This document shows positions 49,525-59,700 of a stretch of DNA of 64,000 nt, piece after piece (position 1 is the stretch's first letter; each line of letters opens with the position of its first letter). A program made the position numbers and the translations under genes. Source of the stretch: Accumulibacter sp964420975. Its GTDB lineage: Bacteria; Pseudomonadota; Gammaproteobacteria; Burkholderiales; Rhodocyclaceae. The stretch is taken from NCBI GenBank assembly GCA_964420975.1, contig CAYQVH010000003.1:62001-126000 (forward strand), written 5' to 3'. The notes beneath the pieces were generated by a model. It worked only from the letters and a program-made list of their open reading frames with translations, had not been told where the DNA came from and did not search any database.

Positions 49525-51846
49525 ATGTCGCGCCCACTGAACGATCACGGCGCGCTGCTCGCTGAGCTGTCGCCCAGTGTGCGCGCGGCACTCGACGCGC
49601 ACGGGCGAGAGGCGGCACGACGACTCTCGCTGACCGGCGTCGAGCGCTATCTGCGCAGCGCAGCCGCACTCGGCGGTCTGCAACGCGGCGATGGGCTGGT
49701 CCTTTGTTGGCTCGAACAAGCGCCGCTCGTCGCCGGCGAGATCGGCGAAGACGTTCTGGGTGATCTGGCGGCGAGTACACTCGCGCTGACTTCGCGCACG
49801 TCGATTGCAGTCGTCGAACTCCTGCTCACCACCGCGCCGGCGGCGGCTGCCCGTCTTGGCGACGCCGAGCTGTTCCGCCACTACCTGCAGCTGATCGACG
49901 TGCTCGTCGCCCAGGCACCGCGCGGCCTGCGGCCGCTGCTTGACAACCTCGGCCGACTACTGCACCAACTCTCGCTCGGCGGCTTGCGTCGTTGGGCGCT
50001 GTGGGGCGCGCATGCCCATCGCAGCGACCTGGCCGAACAGCTGCGTTACTTCCGCCTCGAAAGCCGCGAATCACTCGCCGTGCTGCAACAGGAGCGCAAG
50101 GGGACGCTGCTGGTCGACGTGCAGCGGCGGCTCAATCTCTATCTGCGGGCGCTCTGGGGCCGCGACTTCTACCTGCGACCGACCGCCGGCGACTATGAAT
50201 CGCGTCTCGGGCAGCGGCCGACCATCACCGACGATCTGTTGCACCTTCCTGACGCGGTCGACACGATCGGCGAGGTGTCCGGCCTCGACGTTTACCGCGC
50301 AATGGCCGCGCATTGCGCCGCGCACATCATTGCCACACGGCAGCCGCTTTTGGGCGAAGCGCTCAACCCGTTGCAGCGTGCGCTGGTCGCCGTGGTCGAG
50401 GATGCACGCGCCGAGACACTGGCGATGCGCCGCTTCCTCGGTCTACGCGCGCTGTGGTCGCGGCTGCATAGCGCGACCCCGTCGCAAGGCGCCAGCGCTG
50501 GGGATTACCTCAATCGCTTGGCGCGCGCGCTGCTGGATCCCGATTATCAGGATGACGACCCCTGGATCATCGATGGGCGAACGCGTTTCGCCCAGGCCGC
50601 CGAGAACCTTGGTGACAACCGCGTCGCGTGGGAAATCGGCGTCACGCTGGCGCAGGTGCTTGACGCCAGACGACTCCCCTTCAATCCACACCACGACGGT
50701 CAAGGTGCTCCCTATCGCGACGACAACCGCTACCTCTGGGAGTTTGTCGGCGGCGACCCGGACCGCACCGGCGTCGGCGGGCACGTGCCTCAGGTGCGCA
50801 AGACCGTTAACGTCATGGAAATGGCGAACGAAGTCGACGTCGAAACCGCCGGCGACGATGCTCAGGAGATCTGGGTCCTCGCCAGCGAGCTTTTCCCCTA
50901 CGAAGACGACGGCAAGAGCTACAACGCACGCGAAGGCAAGGAAGCGCTGTCACCCCCCGTCCACTACGGCGAGTGGGACTACCAGTTCCAGCTCGAACGC
51001 CCGCTCTGGACGACCGTCTTCGAGCAGCGCGGCAAGCTCGGCGATCGACGCACGATCGACGCCGTCATCGACCGCTACCGCGGTGAGATCAGGGGTCTCA
51101 AGCGCATCCTCGAAGCGCTGCAACCGCAAGGTGTGCAGCGCGTGCGCAAGCTCGAAGACGGAGACGAGACTGACCTCAACGCCGCGATCGCCAGCCTCAC
51201 CGACCTCCGTCTCGGTTTTCCACCGGATCCGCGCGTCATGCTGCGCAACCTACGGCGGAAACGTGACTTGGCGATTCTCGTCCTGCTCGACCTCTCGGCC
51301 TCGACCAACGACCGCGTGCACGGACACCCGCACACGGTTCTCGACCTCACCCGCGAGGCGTGCGCGCTGCTCGCCGACGCCGTCGACCAGGTCGGCGACG
51401 CGCTCGCCATCCACGGCTTTCATTCCAGCGGCCGGCACGATGTTGCCTATCTGCGCTGCAAGGACTTTGATCAGCCGTGGGCGGCGCCAGCGAAGGCGCG
51501 CCTCGCCGGTCTGACAGGCCAACGCTCGACGCGGATGGGCGCGGCGATTCGCCACGCCGGGGGCCACTTGCAGCACCAACCGAACGCAAGAAAGCTCCTG
51601 CTGCTGATCACCGACGGCGAGCCCGCCGACGTCGACGTGCGCGATCCGCAGTATCTCCGCCACGACGCCCGGAAGGCGGTCGAGGGCGTCATCCGCGGCG
51701 GCATCACCCCCTACTGCCTCAGCCTCGATCCGCGCGCCGATCGCTACGTCGCGCAGATCTTCGGACAGAAGAACTTCCTTGTTCTCGACCACGTCGAGCG
51801 CCTGCCGGTACGCCTGCCGCGACTCTACGCCGCGTTGGCGCGCTGA
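49525..51846 (+). CDS. cbbO: RuBisCO activase adaptor CbbO (VWA domain)
   Basis: 773 residues. The N-terminal three-quarters are helical; the C-terminal von Willebrand A domain (about 575-773) has the MIDAS motif in VLLDLSASTN (about 585-594), the LLITDGEPADVDV segment and FHSSGRHDVAYLRCKDF. CbbO bridges the CbbQ hexamer to RuBisCO, acting in activation. Starts 44 bases after cbbQ without a clear Shine-Dalgarno sequence. Last gene of cbbLSQO; the 111-base convergent gap after it shows no good terminator. Confidence 0.94.
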   Translation: MSRPLNDHGALLAELSPSVRAALDAHGREAARRLSLTGVERYLRSAAALGGLQRGDGLVLCWLEQAPLVAGEIGEDVLGDLAASTLALTSRTSIAVVELLLTTAPAAAARLGDAELFRHYLQLIDVLVAQAPRGLRPLLDNLGRLLHQLSLGGLRRWALWGAHAHRSDLAEQLRYFRLESRESLAVLQQERKGTLLVDVQRRLNLYLRALWGRDFYLRPTAGDYESRLGQRPTITDDLLHLPDAVDTIGEVSGLDVYRAMAAHCAAHIIATRQPLLGEALNPLQRALVAVVEDARAETLAMRRFLGLRALWSRLHSATPSQGASAGDYLNRLARALLDPDYQDDDPWIIDGRTRFAQAAENLGDNRVAWEIGVTLAQVLDARRLPFNPHHDGQGAPYRDDNRYLWEFVGGDPDRTGVGGHVPQVRKTVNVMEMANEVDVETAGDDAQEIWVLASELFPYEDDGKSYNAREGKEALSPPVHYGEWDYQFQLERPLWTTVFEQRGKLGDRRTIDAVIDRYRGEIRGLKRILEALQPQGVQRVRKLEDGDETDLNAAIASLTDLRLGFPPDPRVMLRNLRRKRDLAILVLLDLSASTNDRVHGHPHTVLDLTREACALLADAVDQVGDALAIHGFHSSGRHDVAYLRCKDFDQPWAAPAKARLAGLTGQRSTRMGAAIRHAGGHLQHQPNARKLLLLITDGEPADVDVRDPQYLRHDARKAVEGVIRGGITPYCLSLDPRADRYVAQIFGQKNFLVLDHVERLPVRLPRLYAALAR

Positions 51847-51957
51847 TCCGGAGGCCCCCGCCGGTCAGGTCCAAGGGCGTGCACCCTCGCCACTGAGCAC
51901 CCTCTGCGCTTCGTGCGCTGGTCGCCGGTTACGTCGAACGGTAGGGTGGCGGTGATG

Positions 51958-52881
51958 TCACCGGCTTTCACTGCGCGCAGCGAGATAGATCCCGGCGAGG
52001 AGAACGACGAAGCCAAGGCCCTGCAACCGGGCGAACGATTCGTCAAACAGAAACCAGGCGAGCATCGCGCTGCCAACCGGCTCACCGAGCGTGACGAGCG
52101 CGATGAAGGTCGGCGACACGTGGCGCAGCGACCAGTTGTACGCCGTGTGACCGAGCAGTTGCGGGCCAAGCGCCATGCCGAGCGCGACGAGATAAGCGGC
52201 GGTGCTGTAACCGGTCAGTGACGTGCCGCTTACCTGGCAGGCGAGCACGAGAAAAATCGCGGCGCTGCCGTAAGCCAGCCAGACATAGGCCGACAGCGGC
52301 AGACTGGCGCGCAGGCGGCGGCCGATCAGCAGGTAGGTCGAAAAGCACCAGCTACCGACGACCGCCAGGAAGTTGCCGAGCAGAGGGTGGCTCCCGGGTT
52401 GGCTGGCCTGCTGGTCGCCCCAGAAGATCAGCAAACTGCCGGTCAGCGAGAGGGCGATGCCGATCGCCATCAGGCGGTTTGGCCGCTCGCCAAAGAAAAC
52501 GAAGGACGCGAGACCGATCCACAACAGGTTGGTCGTTACCAATGCCGTGCTGCTGGCCACCGACGTGTATTCCAGTGAGCGGATCCAGGTGGCGAAATGC
52601 AGCGCCAAAAAAAGCCCGGCACCAGCGGTCAGCAATTGCTGTTGGCGGCTGAGTTCAAACAGGTGTTTGCGCGATTGCAGGAGGGCGAGTGGGGTAATCA
52701 GCAGCGCCGCCAGACCGAGTCGCAGTGTGGCGATGGTCAGCGACGGCAAACCCTGGACCTGGCCGTAGCGGGCGAGGATGGCGCCAAACGAGATGGCCAG
52801 CAAGCCGACGGCGAGGACGAGAAAAGGCAACCAACGAGGCAGCGCCGGGTCTTTCCGGCAGGTCGTCTCAGGGGTGCTCAA
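51958..52881 (-). CDS. EamA/DMT-family transporter
   Basis: About 307 residues with ten hydrophobic segments in two EamA repeats (for example WLPFLVLAVGLLAISFGAIL at the N-terminus; the C-terminal repeat ends GFVVLLAGIYLAARSES). DMT proteins export or import small metabolites such as amino acids; the substrate is unknown. I chose a TTG at 52881 that overlaps the livF stop by 14 bases and gives a normal length; longer frames start inside livF. Co-transcription with the liv genes suggests a related substrate. Confidence 0.82.
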   Translation of the reverse strand: MSTPETTCRKDPALPRWLPFLVLAVGLLAISFGAILARYGQVQGLPSLTIATLRLGLAALLITPLALLQSRKHLFELSRQQQLLTAGAGLFLALHFATWIRSLEYTSVASSTALVTTNLLWIGLASFVFFGERPNRLMAIGIALSLTGSLLIFWGDQQASQPGSHPLLGNFLAVVGSWCFSTYLLIGRRLRASLPLSAYVWLAYGSAAIFLVLACQVSGTSLTGYSTAAYLVALGMALGPQLLGHTAYNWSLRHVSPTFIALVTLGEPVGSAMLAWFLFDESFARLQGLGFVVLLAGIYLAARSESR

Positions 52882-53599
52882 GTGCCGTCCGACCGCCCTC
52901 AAGGTAGGCGGCGTGCACCTCGGGATTGGCGAGCAGTTCTCGGCCGCTGCCCGACAACACGATCTGGCCGTGCTGCAGGACGTAGGCCCGATGCGCGACG
53001 CGCAAGGCATGGTGTGCGTTCTGCTCAACCAGCAGGATGGTCATCCCGTGTTCGCGATTGAGCTCGCGAATGGTGTGAAAGATCCGTTTGATGTAAAGCG
53101 GAGCCAGCCCGAGTGAGGGCTCGTCGAGCAGCAGCAACTGCGGCCGACCCATGAGCGCGCGGGCGATCGCCAACATCTGTTGCTCGCCGCCGGAAAGCGT
53201 GCCGGCACGTTGCTGGCAGCGCTCTTCGAGTATCGGAAACAGGGCGTACATGCGTCGTAAATCGACCTCGAAGTTGCTCTTCTCGGCCAGAACGGCGCCC
53301 ATCTGGAGGTTTTCGAGCACACTCATGCGGGGGAAGATGCGCCGGCCCTCGGGAACGAGGGCAATCCCCCGACGCGCGATTTCGTAGGTCGGCAACGCGG
53401 TAATGTCTTCGCCGTCGAAGACGATGCGCCCGCTCGAAGCCCGCGGTTGGGAGAAGATCGACATCATCAGTGTCGACTTGCCCGCCCCGTTGGCGCCGAT
53501 CAGCGTCACGATCTCGCCCACCTGGACCGCCAGGTCAACGCCGTGCAGGGCCTGAATCGCGCCATAGTGGGCGTGCACGCCGGAAAGTTGCAGCATCAT
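52868..53599 (-). CDS. livF: Branched-chain-type amino acid ABC transporter ATPase LivF
   Basis: 243 residues. Walker A GANGAGKST (about 36-44), signature LSGGEQQ, Walker B LLLLDEPSLGL, and the LivF-typical IALVPEGRRIFPRMSVLENL. It overlaps livG by 4 bases. Confidence 0.95.
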   Translation of the reverse strand: MMLQLSGVHAHYGAIQALHGVDLAVQVGEIVTLIGANGAGKSTLMMSIFSQPRASSGRIVFDGEDITALPTYEIARRGIALVPEGRRIFPRMSVLENLQMGAVLAEKSNFEVDLRRMYALFPILEERCQQRAGTLSGGEQQMLAIARALMGRPQLLLLDEPSLGLAPLYIKRIFHTIRELNREHGMTILLVEQNAHHALRVAHRAYVLQHGQIVLSGSGRELLANPEVHAAYLEGGRTALEHP

Positions 53600-54432
53600 C
53601 GGGCCGCCTCGGCGTGCAGTTCGTCCTCGGCGTCTTCCTCGCCGAGATAGGCCTTGACGACGTTCGGATCCCGCTGGATCTCGGTCGCCGTTCCCTCGGC
53701 GATCTTACGGCCGTAGTTGAGCACGCAAATGTGATCGCAAACGTTCATGACGACGCTCATGTCGTGTTCAATCAGCAGGATCGCAATCCCTTCGTTTCCG
53801 GCAAGCTCTTTCAGCAGGTCGTTGAGTTCAGCTGACTCGCGAGGATTGAGGCCAGCCGCGGGTTCGTCGAGACAAAGCAGCAGCGGATCGACACACAGGG
53901 CGCGGGCGATCTCGATCCGGCGCTGCAACCCATAGGGCAGGGCGCCGGCGGCCGTATCGGCCTGGTCGATCAGCTCCAGGCGTGACAGCCAGCCGACCGC
54001 TGTGGCGATCGCTGCTTCTTCCGCGCGTCGGTAGGCAGGGAGCCTCAACAGGCCGGCGAGAGAAAAGCGGGAGGCGTGTTGCAACGCGTTGTGCTGGGCG
54101 ACGACCAGGTTTTCAAGCACCGTCATCTGCGGAAAGAGGCGGATGTTCTGAAAGGTCCGCACGACTTGCGCCGTGCGCGCCACCTCGTGGCTGGACAGTT
54201 GCTCGAGACGCAGCACGCCGCGGCGCGGGTGATTGAGGCGAATGCTACCCACCGTGGGTCGGTAAAAGCCGGTCAGGCAGTTGAAGAAAGTCGTCTTGCC
54301 GGCGCCGTTGGGTCCGATGACGCCGGTGATGCGGCGTGCGCCAACGTCGAGCGAGAGGTCGTCGATCGCCAGCAGGCCGCCGAAACGCATCGTTAGCCGT
54401 TCGACGCTCAGCAGCGGGGCAGGTGCGCTCAT
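53596..54432 (-). CDS. livG: Branched-chain-type amino acid ABC transporter ATPase LivG
   Basis: 278 residues. Walker A GPNGAGKTT (about 37-45), the LivG insertion between Walker A and the signature, Walker B LLCLDEPAAGLNP and H-loop LLIEHDMSVVMNV. It overlaps livM and livF by 4 bases each. Confidence 0.95.
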   Translation of the reverse strand: MSAPAPLLSVERLTMRFGGLLAIDDLSLDVGARRITGVIGPNGAGKTTFFNCLTGFYRPTVGSIRLNHPRRGVLRLEQLSSHEVARTAQVVRTFQNIRLFPQMTVLENLVVAQHNALQHASRFSLAGLLRLPAYRRAEEAAIATAVGWLSRLELIDQADTAAGALPYGLQRRIEIARALCVDPLLLCLDEPAAGLNPRESAELNDLLKELAGNEGIAILLIEHDMSVVMNVCDHICVLNYGRKIAEGTATEIQRDPNVVKAYLGEEDAEDELHAEAAR

Positions 54433-55748
54433 CGCGTGTTTTCCTTCGACACGTGGCGCAGGGTTGGCTCGCGCTGAGCGAGGATGCCACCGGGTCGCCA
54501 GATCATGATCAGGATCATTGCCGCGCCGAAAAGCAGCATGCGGTACTCGGCGAAATCACGCCCCAGTTCGGGTATCAGAACCAGGACCAAAGACGCCAGG
54601 ACGACGCCGAGCTGGCTTCCCATGCCGCCGAGAACGACGATCGCGAGGATGATCGCCGACTCGTTGAAGGTGAAGGATTCCGGCGAAATGAAACCTTGAC
54701 GGGCGGCGAAGAAGACTCCGGCAAAGCCGCCGAGCATGGCGCCGATGGCGAAGGCGGAAAGTTTGACGTTGCGGGTGTTGATTCCCATCGCCTTACAGGC
54801 GATCTCGTCCTCGCGGATGGCCTCCCAGGCTCGGCCGATCGGCAGCCGGCGCAATCGGGAAACGAAGACGTTGGTCAGTAGCGCGAGCGCTAGAATCAGG
54901 TAATAGAGGAAGACGACACGATGCTGGGTCGAAAAGTCGAGACCGAAAAAAGCGGCAAACGTTGGTTCGTCGCCAGGGGGTTTGAACGGCAAGCCAAAGA
55001 ACGACGGGCGCGGAATCGACGCGATGCCGTTCGGTCCGCCCGAGACCTCGGTCCAGTTGACCAGGATGACGCGGATGATCTCCCCGAAGCCGAGGGTGAC
55101 GATCGCCAGATAGTCACCGCGCAACCGTAAGGTCGGCCAGCCAAGGACAATGCCGAAGCTGGCGGCGATGGCGCCGGCAACGGGTAGCGCTTGCCAGAAG
55201 GTCCAGCCGAAATGGGTCGCCAGCAGGCCGTAGGCGTAGGCGCCGACGGCGTAGAAGGCGACGTAGCCGAGGTCGAGCAGGCCGGCAAGACCGACGACGA
55301 CGTTCAGCCCCCAGCCGAGCATGACGTAGATGAGGACGGTGGTCGCGGTATCGACGAGGTAGCGGTTGTCCGAGAACACCACGGGCAGGACGAGCGCTGA
55401 GCCCAGCGCGCCCCAGCCAAGCCAGCGCGTCAGCGAGGCGCTCGAAACACGCTCCCGAGTTGCGGTCGACGCCGGGGTAAGCGCTGCGAAGGCGGTCTGC
55501 CGCAGACGCTTGCGCGCGTGCCAGTGGTCGAGAGCGTAACGCAGGATCAAACGGCCGAAAAAGCACGCGACGACGAAGACGACCAGGGTGGGCCAACGAG
55601 TCGCAATCTGCAGCTTGCCGCCCTGATCGACGGTGGTCAGGCCGATCATCGGGATACCCAGCAAGAGTGCCACGAAGGCCGTGGCCGCGGCGTCGCGCAG
55701 ACGATCGGCCAGCGAGCTCGGGTGCTCCGCGAAGACCAGAGCCGTCAT
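54429..55748 (-). CDS. livM: Branched-chain-type amino acid ABC permease LivM
   Basis: About 439 residues, longer than the ~300-425 usual, with an N-terminal extension containing two more hydrophobic segments (FVALLLGIPMIGLTTV and TLVVFVVACFFGRLILRY). The permease core has GLAGLLDLGYVAFYAVGAYA, LRGDYLAIVTLGFGEIIRV and the EAA-like loop AWEAIREDEIACKAMGIN. The ATG at 55748 overlaps the livH stop as ATGA. Confidence 0.93.
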   Translation of the reverse strand: MTALVFAEHPSSLADRLRDAAATAFVALLLGIPMIGLTTVDQGGKLQIATRWPTLVVFVVACFFGRLILRYALDHWHARKRLRQTAFAALTPASTATRERVSSASLTRWLGWGALGSALVLPVVFSDNRYLVDTATTVLIYVMLGWGLNVVVGLAGLLDLGYVAFYAVGAYAYGLLATHFGWTFWQALPVAGAIAASFGIVLGWPTLRLRGDYLAIVTLGFGEIIRVILVNWTEVSGGPNGIASIPRPSFFGLPFKPPGDEPTFAAFFGLDFSTQHRVVFLYYLILALALLTNVFVSRLRRLPIGRAWEAIREDEIACKAMGINTRNVKLSAFAIGAMLGGFAGVFFAARQGFISPESFTFNESAIILAIVVLGGMGSQLGVVLASLVLVLIPELGRDFAEYRMLLFGAAMILIMIWRPGGILAQREPTLRHVSKENTR

Positions 55749-56662
55749 CAGACCTTCTCCACTTCGGGACGTCCGAGCAGGCCGGACGGACGAAACATCA
55801 GCACCAGGATCAGAATGCTGAAGGTCGCGACGTCTTTGTACTCGGCCGACAGATACGCCGCCCAGAAGGCCTCGATCAGACCGATCAGCAGTCCGCCGAG
55901 CATGGCTCCGGGCAAGGAACCAATGCCGCCGAGAACGGCGGCCGTAAACGCCTTGATACCGGCGACGAAGCCGATAAAGAAGTCGACGACGCCGTAGTAG
56001 ACGGTCACCATCACCCCGGCGACCGCGGCGAGCGCGGCACCGAGCATGAAAGTCAGCGAGATCGTGCGGTCGACGTTGATGCCGAGCAGCGCCGTCATCG
56101 TTCGATCCTGTTCGCACGAACGCTGCTGACGTCCAAACGACGTCTGCGTGATCAGCCAGGTAAAACAGATCATCAGCGTCACCGTGACCAATACGATGAG
56201 GATTTGCGAGTACGCCAGACGAACCGTGAAACCGTCGGTCGACAGGAGATCGATGCCGCCGACGAGCACCGGCGCGATCGGTTTGACGCGCGCGCCTTGC
56301 AGCAGCTGAACGGCGTTCTGCAGGAAGATCGACATGCCGATCGCCGAAATCAGCGGCGCCAGTCGGGTGGAGCCGCGTAGCGGACGGTAAGCGAGGCGCT
56401 CGACCGTCCAGCCGTAGATCGACGTGAAGAAGACGGCGACGAGAAGTACGACGACCAGCGCCAGCGGCACCGAACTGACGCCGAAGCCTGCCAGCAGCGT
56501 GAACACGGTAACGGCGATGAACGCGCTGACCATGTAGATATCGCCGTGAGCAAAATTGATCATGCCGATAATGCCGTAGACCATCGTATAACCGATCGCG
56601 ATCAACCCGTAGACGGCGCCGAGCGTGAGGCCGTTGATCAGTTGCTGCAGGGCCAGTGCCAT
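55748..56662 (-). CDS. livH: Branched-chain-type amino acid ABC permease LivH
   Basis: 304 residues with about eight membrane helices. Blocks: LINGLTLGAVYGLIAIGYTM, INFAHGDIYMVSAF and the conserved GGIGSLPGAMLGGLLIGL near the C-terminus. The ATG follows an AGGAGGAGA site 107 bases after putA. It starts the membrane part of the transporter encoded downstream of putA. Confidence 0.95.
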   Translation of the reverse strand: MALALQQLINGLTLGAVYGLIAIGYTMVYGIIGMINFAHGDIYMVSAFIAVTVFTLLAGFGVSSVPLALVVVLLVAVFFTSIYGWTVERLAYRPLRGSTRLAPLISAIGMSIFLQNAVQLLQGARVKPIAPVLVGGIDLLSTDGFTVRLAYSQILIVLVTVTLMICFTWLITQTSFGRQQRSCEQDRTMTALLGINVDRTISLTFMLGAALAAVAGVMVTVYYGVVDFFIGFVAGIKAFTAAVLGGIGSLPGAMLGGLLIGLIEAFWAAYLSAEYKDVATFSILILVLMFRPSGLLGRPEVEKV

Positions 56663-56769
56663 TCCTTGTCTCCTCCTCCTGGTTCCAGCGGCGAGGTGCC
56701 TACCTCGTCAGCCGGCCTTTCTGCGGCGGCAGTCGCGTTGTCCGACTGGCCGTGACGGACGGGTAGCGA

Positions 56770-59700
56770 TCAGTCGTCGGCGTCGAGTGCCATCAGGCCG
56801 GCGTTGCCGCCTGCCGCCGTCGTATCGACCGACAAGGTTCGTTCGCAGGCGAAGCGATAGAGGTAGTGCGGGCCGCCGGCCTTCGGTCCGGTGCCCGAGA
56901 GTCCCTCGCCGCCAAAGGGTTGAACACCGACGACAGCGCCGATGAGATTGCGGTTGACGTAGGTGTTGCCGACCCGCAGTCGGCGGGTAATGCGCTGAAT
57001 GGTTTCGTCAATACGACTGTGGATTCCCAGCGTCAGTCCGTAGCCGGTACGGGTGATCGCCTCACAGACCTGATCGAGTTCCTCGGCACGCCAGCGGACG
57101 ACGTGCAGGATCGGCCCGAAGATCTCGCGCGAGAGGCGGGAGAGCCGGTCAATCTCGTACGCTCGTGGGGCGAAGAACGTGCCATAGCGGGTGGCCTCCT
57201 CGTCCAGCGAACAGCGGTGTATCGGCAGCGCGAAGCCGTCCAGCCAGGACGCATGCGCCTCGAGCACCTCGCGAGCCGCGTCGTCGATGACCGGGCCGAC
57301 GTCGGTTGCGATTTCGGCGGGGTTGCCGATGCGCAGTTCCTGCATCGCGCCGGCAAGCATCTGACAGACCTTGTCGGCAATGTCGCTCTGGACGAAAAGA
57401 ACCCGTAGCGCCGAGCAGCGCTGTCCGGCGGAGTTGAACGCCGAGGCGACGACGTCGCGCACGACCTGCTCGGGAAGGGCCGACGAATCGGCGATCAGCG
57501 CGTTCTGCCCGCCTGTCTCCGCAACCAGTGGCACGATCGGGCCGTCCTTGTCGGCCAGGGTGCGAGCGATCAGGCGTGCGACCTCGGTTGAGCCGGTGAA
57601 CGCGACGCCGGCGCATTCCCGGTGGGCGACGAGCGCCGCGCCGATGTGCCCATCGCCGGGTAGAAATGCGAGCACGTCGGCGGGGACGCCGGCAGTGTGG
57701 AGAAACTCGACCGCGAGCGCGGCAACCAGCGGCGTCTGCTCGGCAGGTTTGGCGACCACGCAGTTCCCGGCGGCGAGTGCGGCGGCGATTTGACCCACGA
57801 AGATGGCCAGCGGAAAGTTCCACGGGCTGATGCAGACGAAAACCCCGCGACCATGCAGCCCCAGCGTGTTGCGTTCGCCAGTCGGGCCGGGGAGGAGGAG
57901 TGGTTCGGCAAACTTCTCCCTGGCCTGCGCCGCGTAATAGCGACAAAAATCGATCGCCTCGCGCACTTCGGCGACCGCGTCGGCCTGCGTTCGCCCGCCT
58001 TCACGAACGATCAGCGCGAGCAACTCGGGAAGGCGCCCTTGCAGGATGTCGGCCGCCCCGTCGAGAATCGCCGCCCGCTCGCGTGCCGGTGTGGCTTCCC
58101 ACGCCGGAAAGGCGGCAGCAGCCAGCGACATGGCGACGGCAACGTCCTCGACCCTGGCCTCAACGACTTGACCAACGACCTCGCGGCGATCGCTCGGCGA
58201 GCAAACGGGGCGGCTGGTCTTGCCTACCGGACGACCACCGATCAGGGGAGCTGCCGTGTAGCTGACGAGAGCGCTGCGGCGGATCGCGCTGGACAGCTCG
58301 TCGAGAGTGGGTTGGTCGTTCATGTCAGGTCCTTCGCTGTTCGCACGCTCGGCACCAAAAAGCGCCGACGGAAGCGGAATCCGCGTCTGTCGTTTACGGG
58401 GCAGACTCGCCGCCTTCTCGACCGGGTCGCCAATCAAGGCGTCGATCGGCAGCGTCGCATCGGCGATCCGGTTGACGAACGACGAGTTGGCGCCGTTTTC
58501 GAGCAGACGACGCACCAGGTAGGCGAGGAGGTCTTCATGGCTGCCAACTGGCGCATAGACGCGGCAGGGGCGTCCCCACTTGTCGTCGCCGACGATCTGA
58601 TCGTAGAGCTCCTCGCCCATGCCGTGCAGCCGCTGGTATTCCCACTCGTCGCTGCCACCGGCGCTGATCGCCAGCTCGGCAACTGCCGCCAGGGTATGCG
58701 CGTTGTGCGTCGCGAACGCCGGGTAAAAGGCTACCGGGTCGGCAAACAGGCGGCGGGCGCAAGCCAGATAGGAAACGTCGCTCGACACCTTGCGGGTAAA
58801 CACCGGATAGTCGGAGAGGCCGCGTTCCTGAGCGAGCTTGATCTCGGCGTCCCAATAAGCCCCCTTGCACAGGCGAACCATCAACCGACGGTGTGCACGA
58901 TGCGCGAGGTGGGCCAGCCAGTCGAGCAAGGGCAGGGCGCGTTTCTGGTAGGCTTGGACGGCAAGCCCGAGACCATTCCAGGTCGCGAGTTCGCTGTCCA
59001 TCGCCAGCGCTTCGATCAGGTCGAGCGACAATTCGAGACGGTCGACCTCTTCGGCATCGATCGTGAAACCGACATTACGCGCTTTCGCCGTCAAAGCCAG
59101 TGCCTTGACTGCCGGAACGAGTTCGCGGCGCACCCGCTCCGCCTTGGCGACCTCGTATCGCGGATGCAGCGCCGAAAGCTTGATCGAGATCGACGGCGCG
59201 GCAAACTCCGGTCGGCCAGCCGCTGCCTGCCCGATAGCGGCGATCGCCTGACTGTACGACTCGAAATAGCGCAGTGCGTCGGCGGTCGTGCGAGCCGACT
59301 CGCCGAGCATGTCGAACGAGTGGCGGTAACCGGACGCCTCCGCGCTGCGGGAACGTTCCAGGGCTTCGTCGATCGTCCGTCCCATCACGAACTGGCGGCC
59401 CAGGATGCGCATGGCGGTGGTCACCGCCTGCCGGATGACCGGTTCACCGGCTCGCGCCACGAGGCGCTTCAGCGTTCCGCGCAAGTTGCGGTCGTGGTTG
59501 TCGAGATTGACGATGCGCCCGGTCAGCATCAGCGCCCAAGTGCCGGCATTGACGAAGGTACTGTGCGAGCTGCCAAGCCGCTTCTCCCACTCGGTGCTGC
59601 CGATCTTGTCGCGAATCAGCCGATCGACGGTTTCCGCATCGGGAATGCGCAGCAGTGCCTCGGCGAGACACATCAGCACGACGCCTTCGCGCGACGACAG

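Noticed and set aside
48584..49780. Minus-strand reading frame opposite cbbQ and the cbbO start
   Set aside because: Antisense to well-supported CbbQ and CbbO; no domain.
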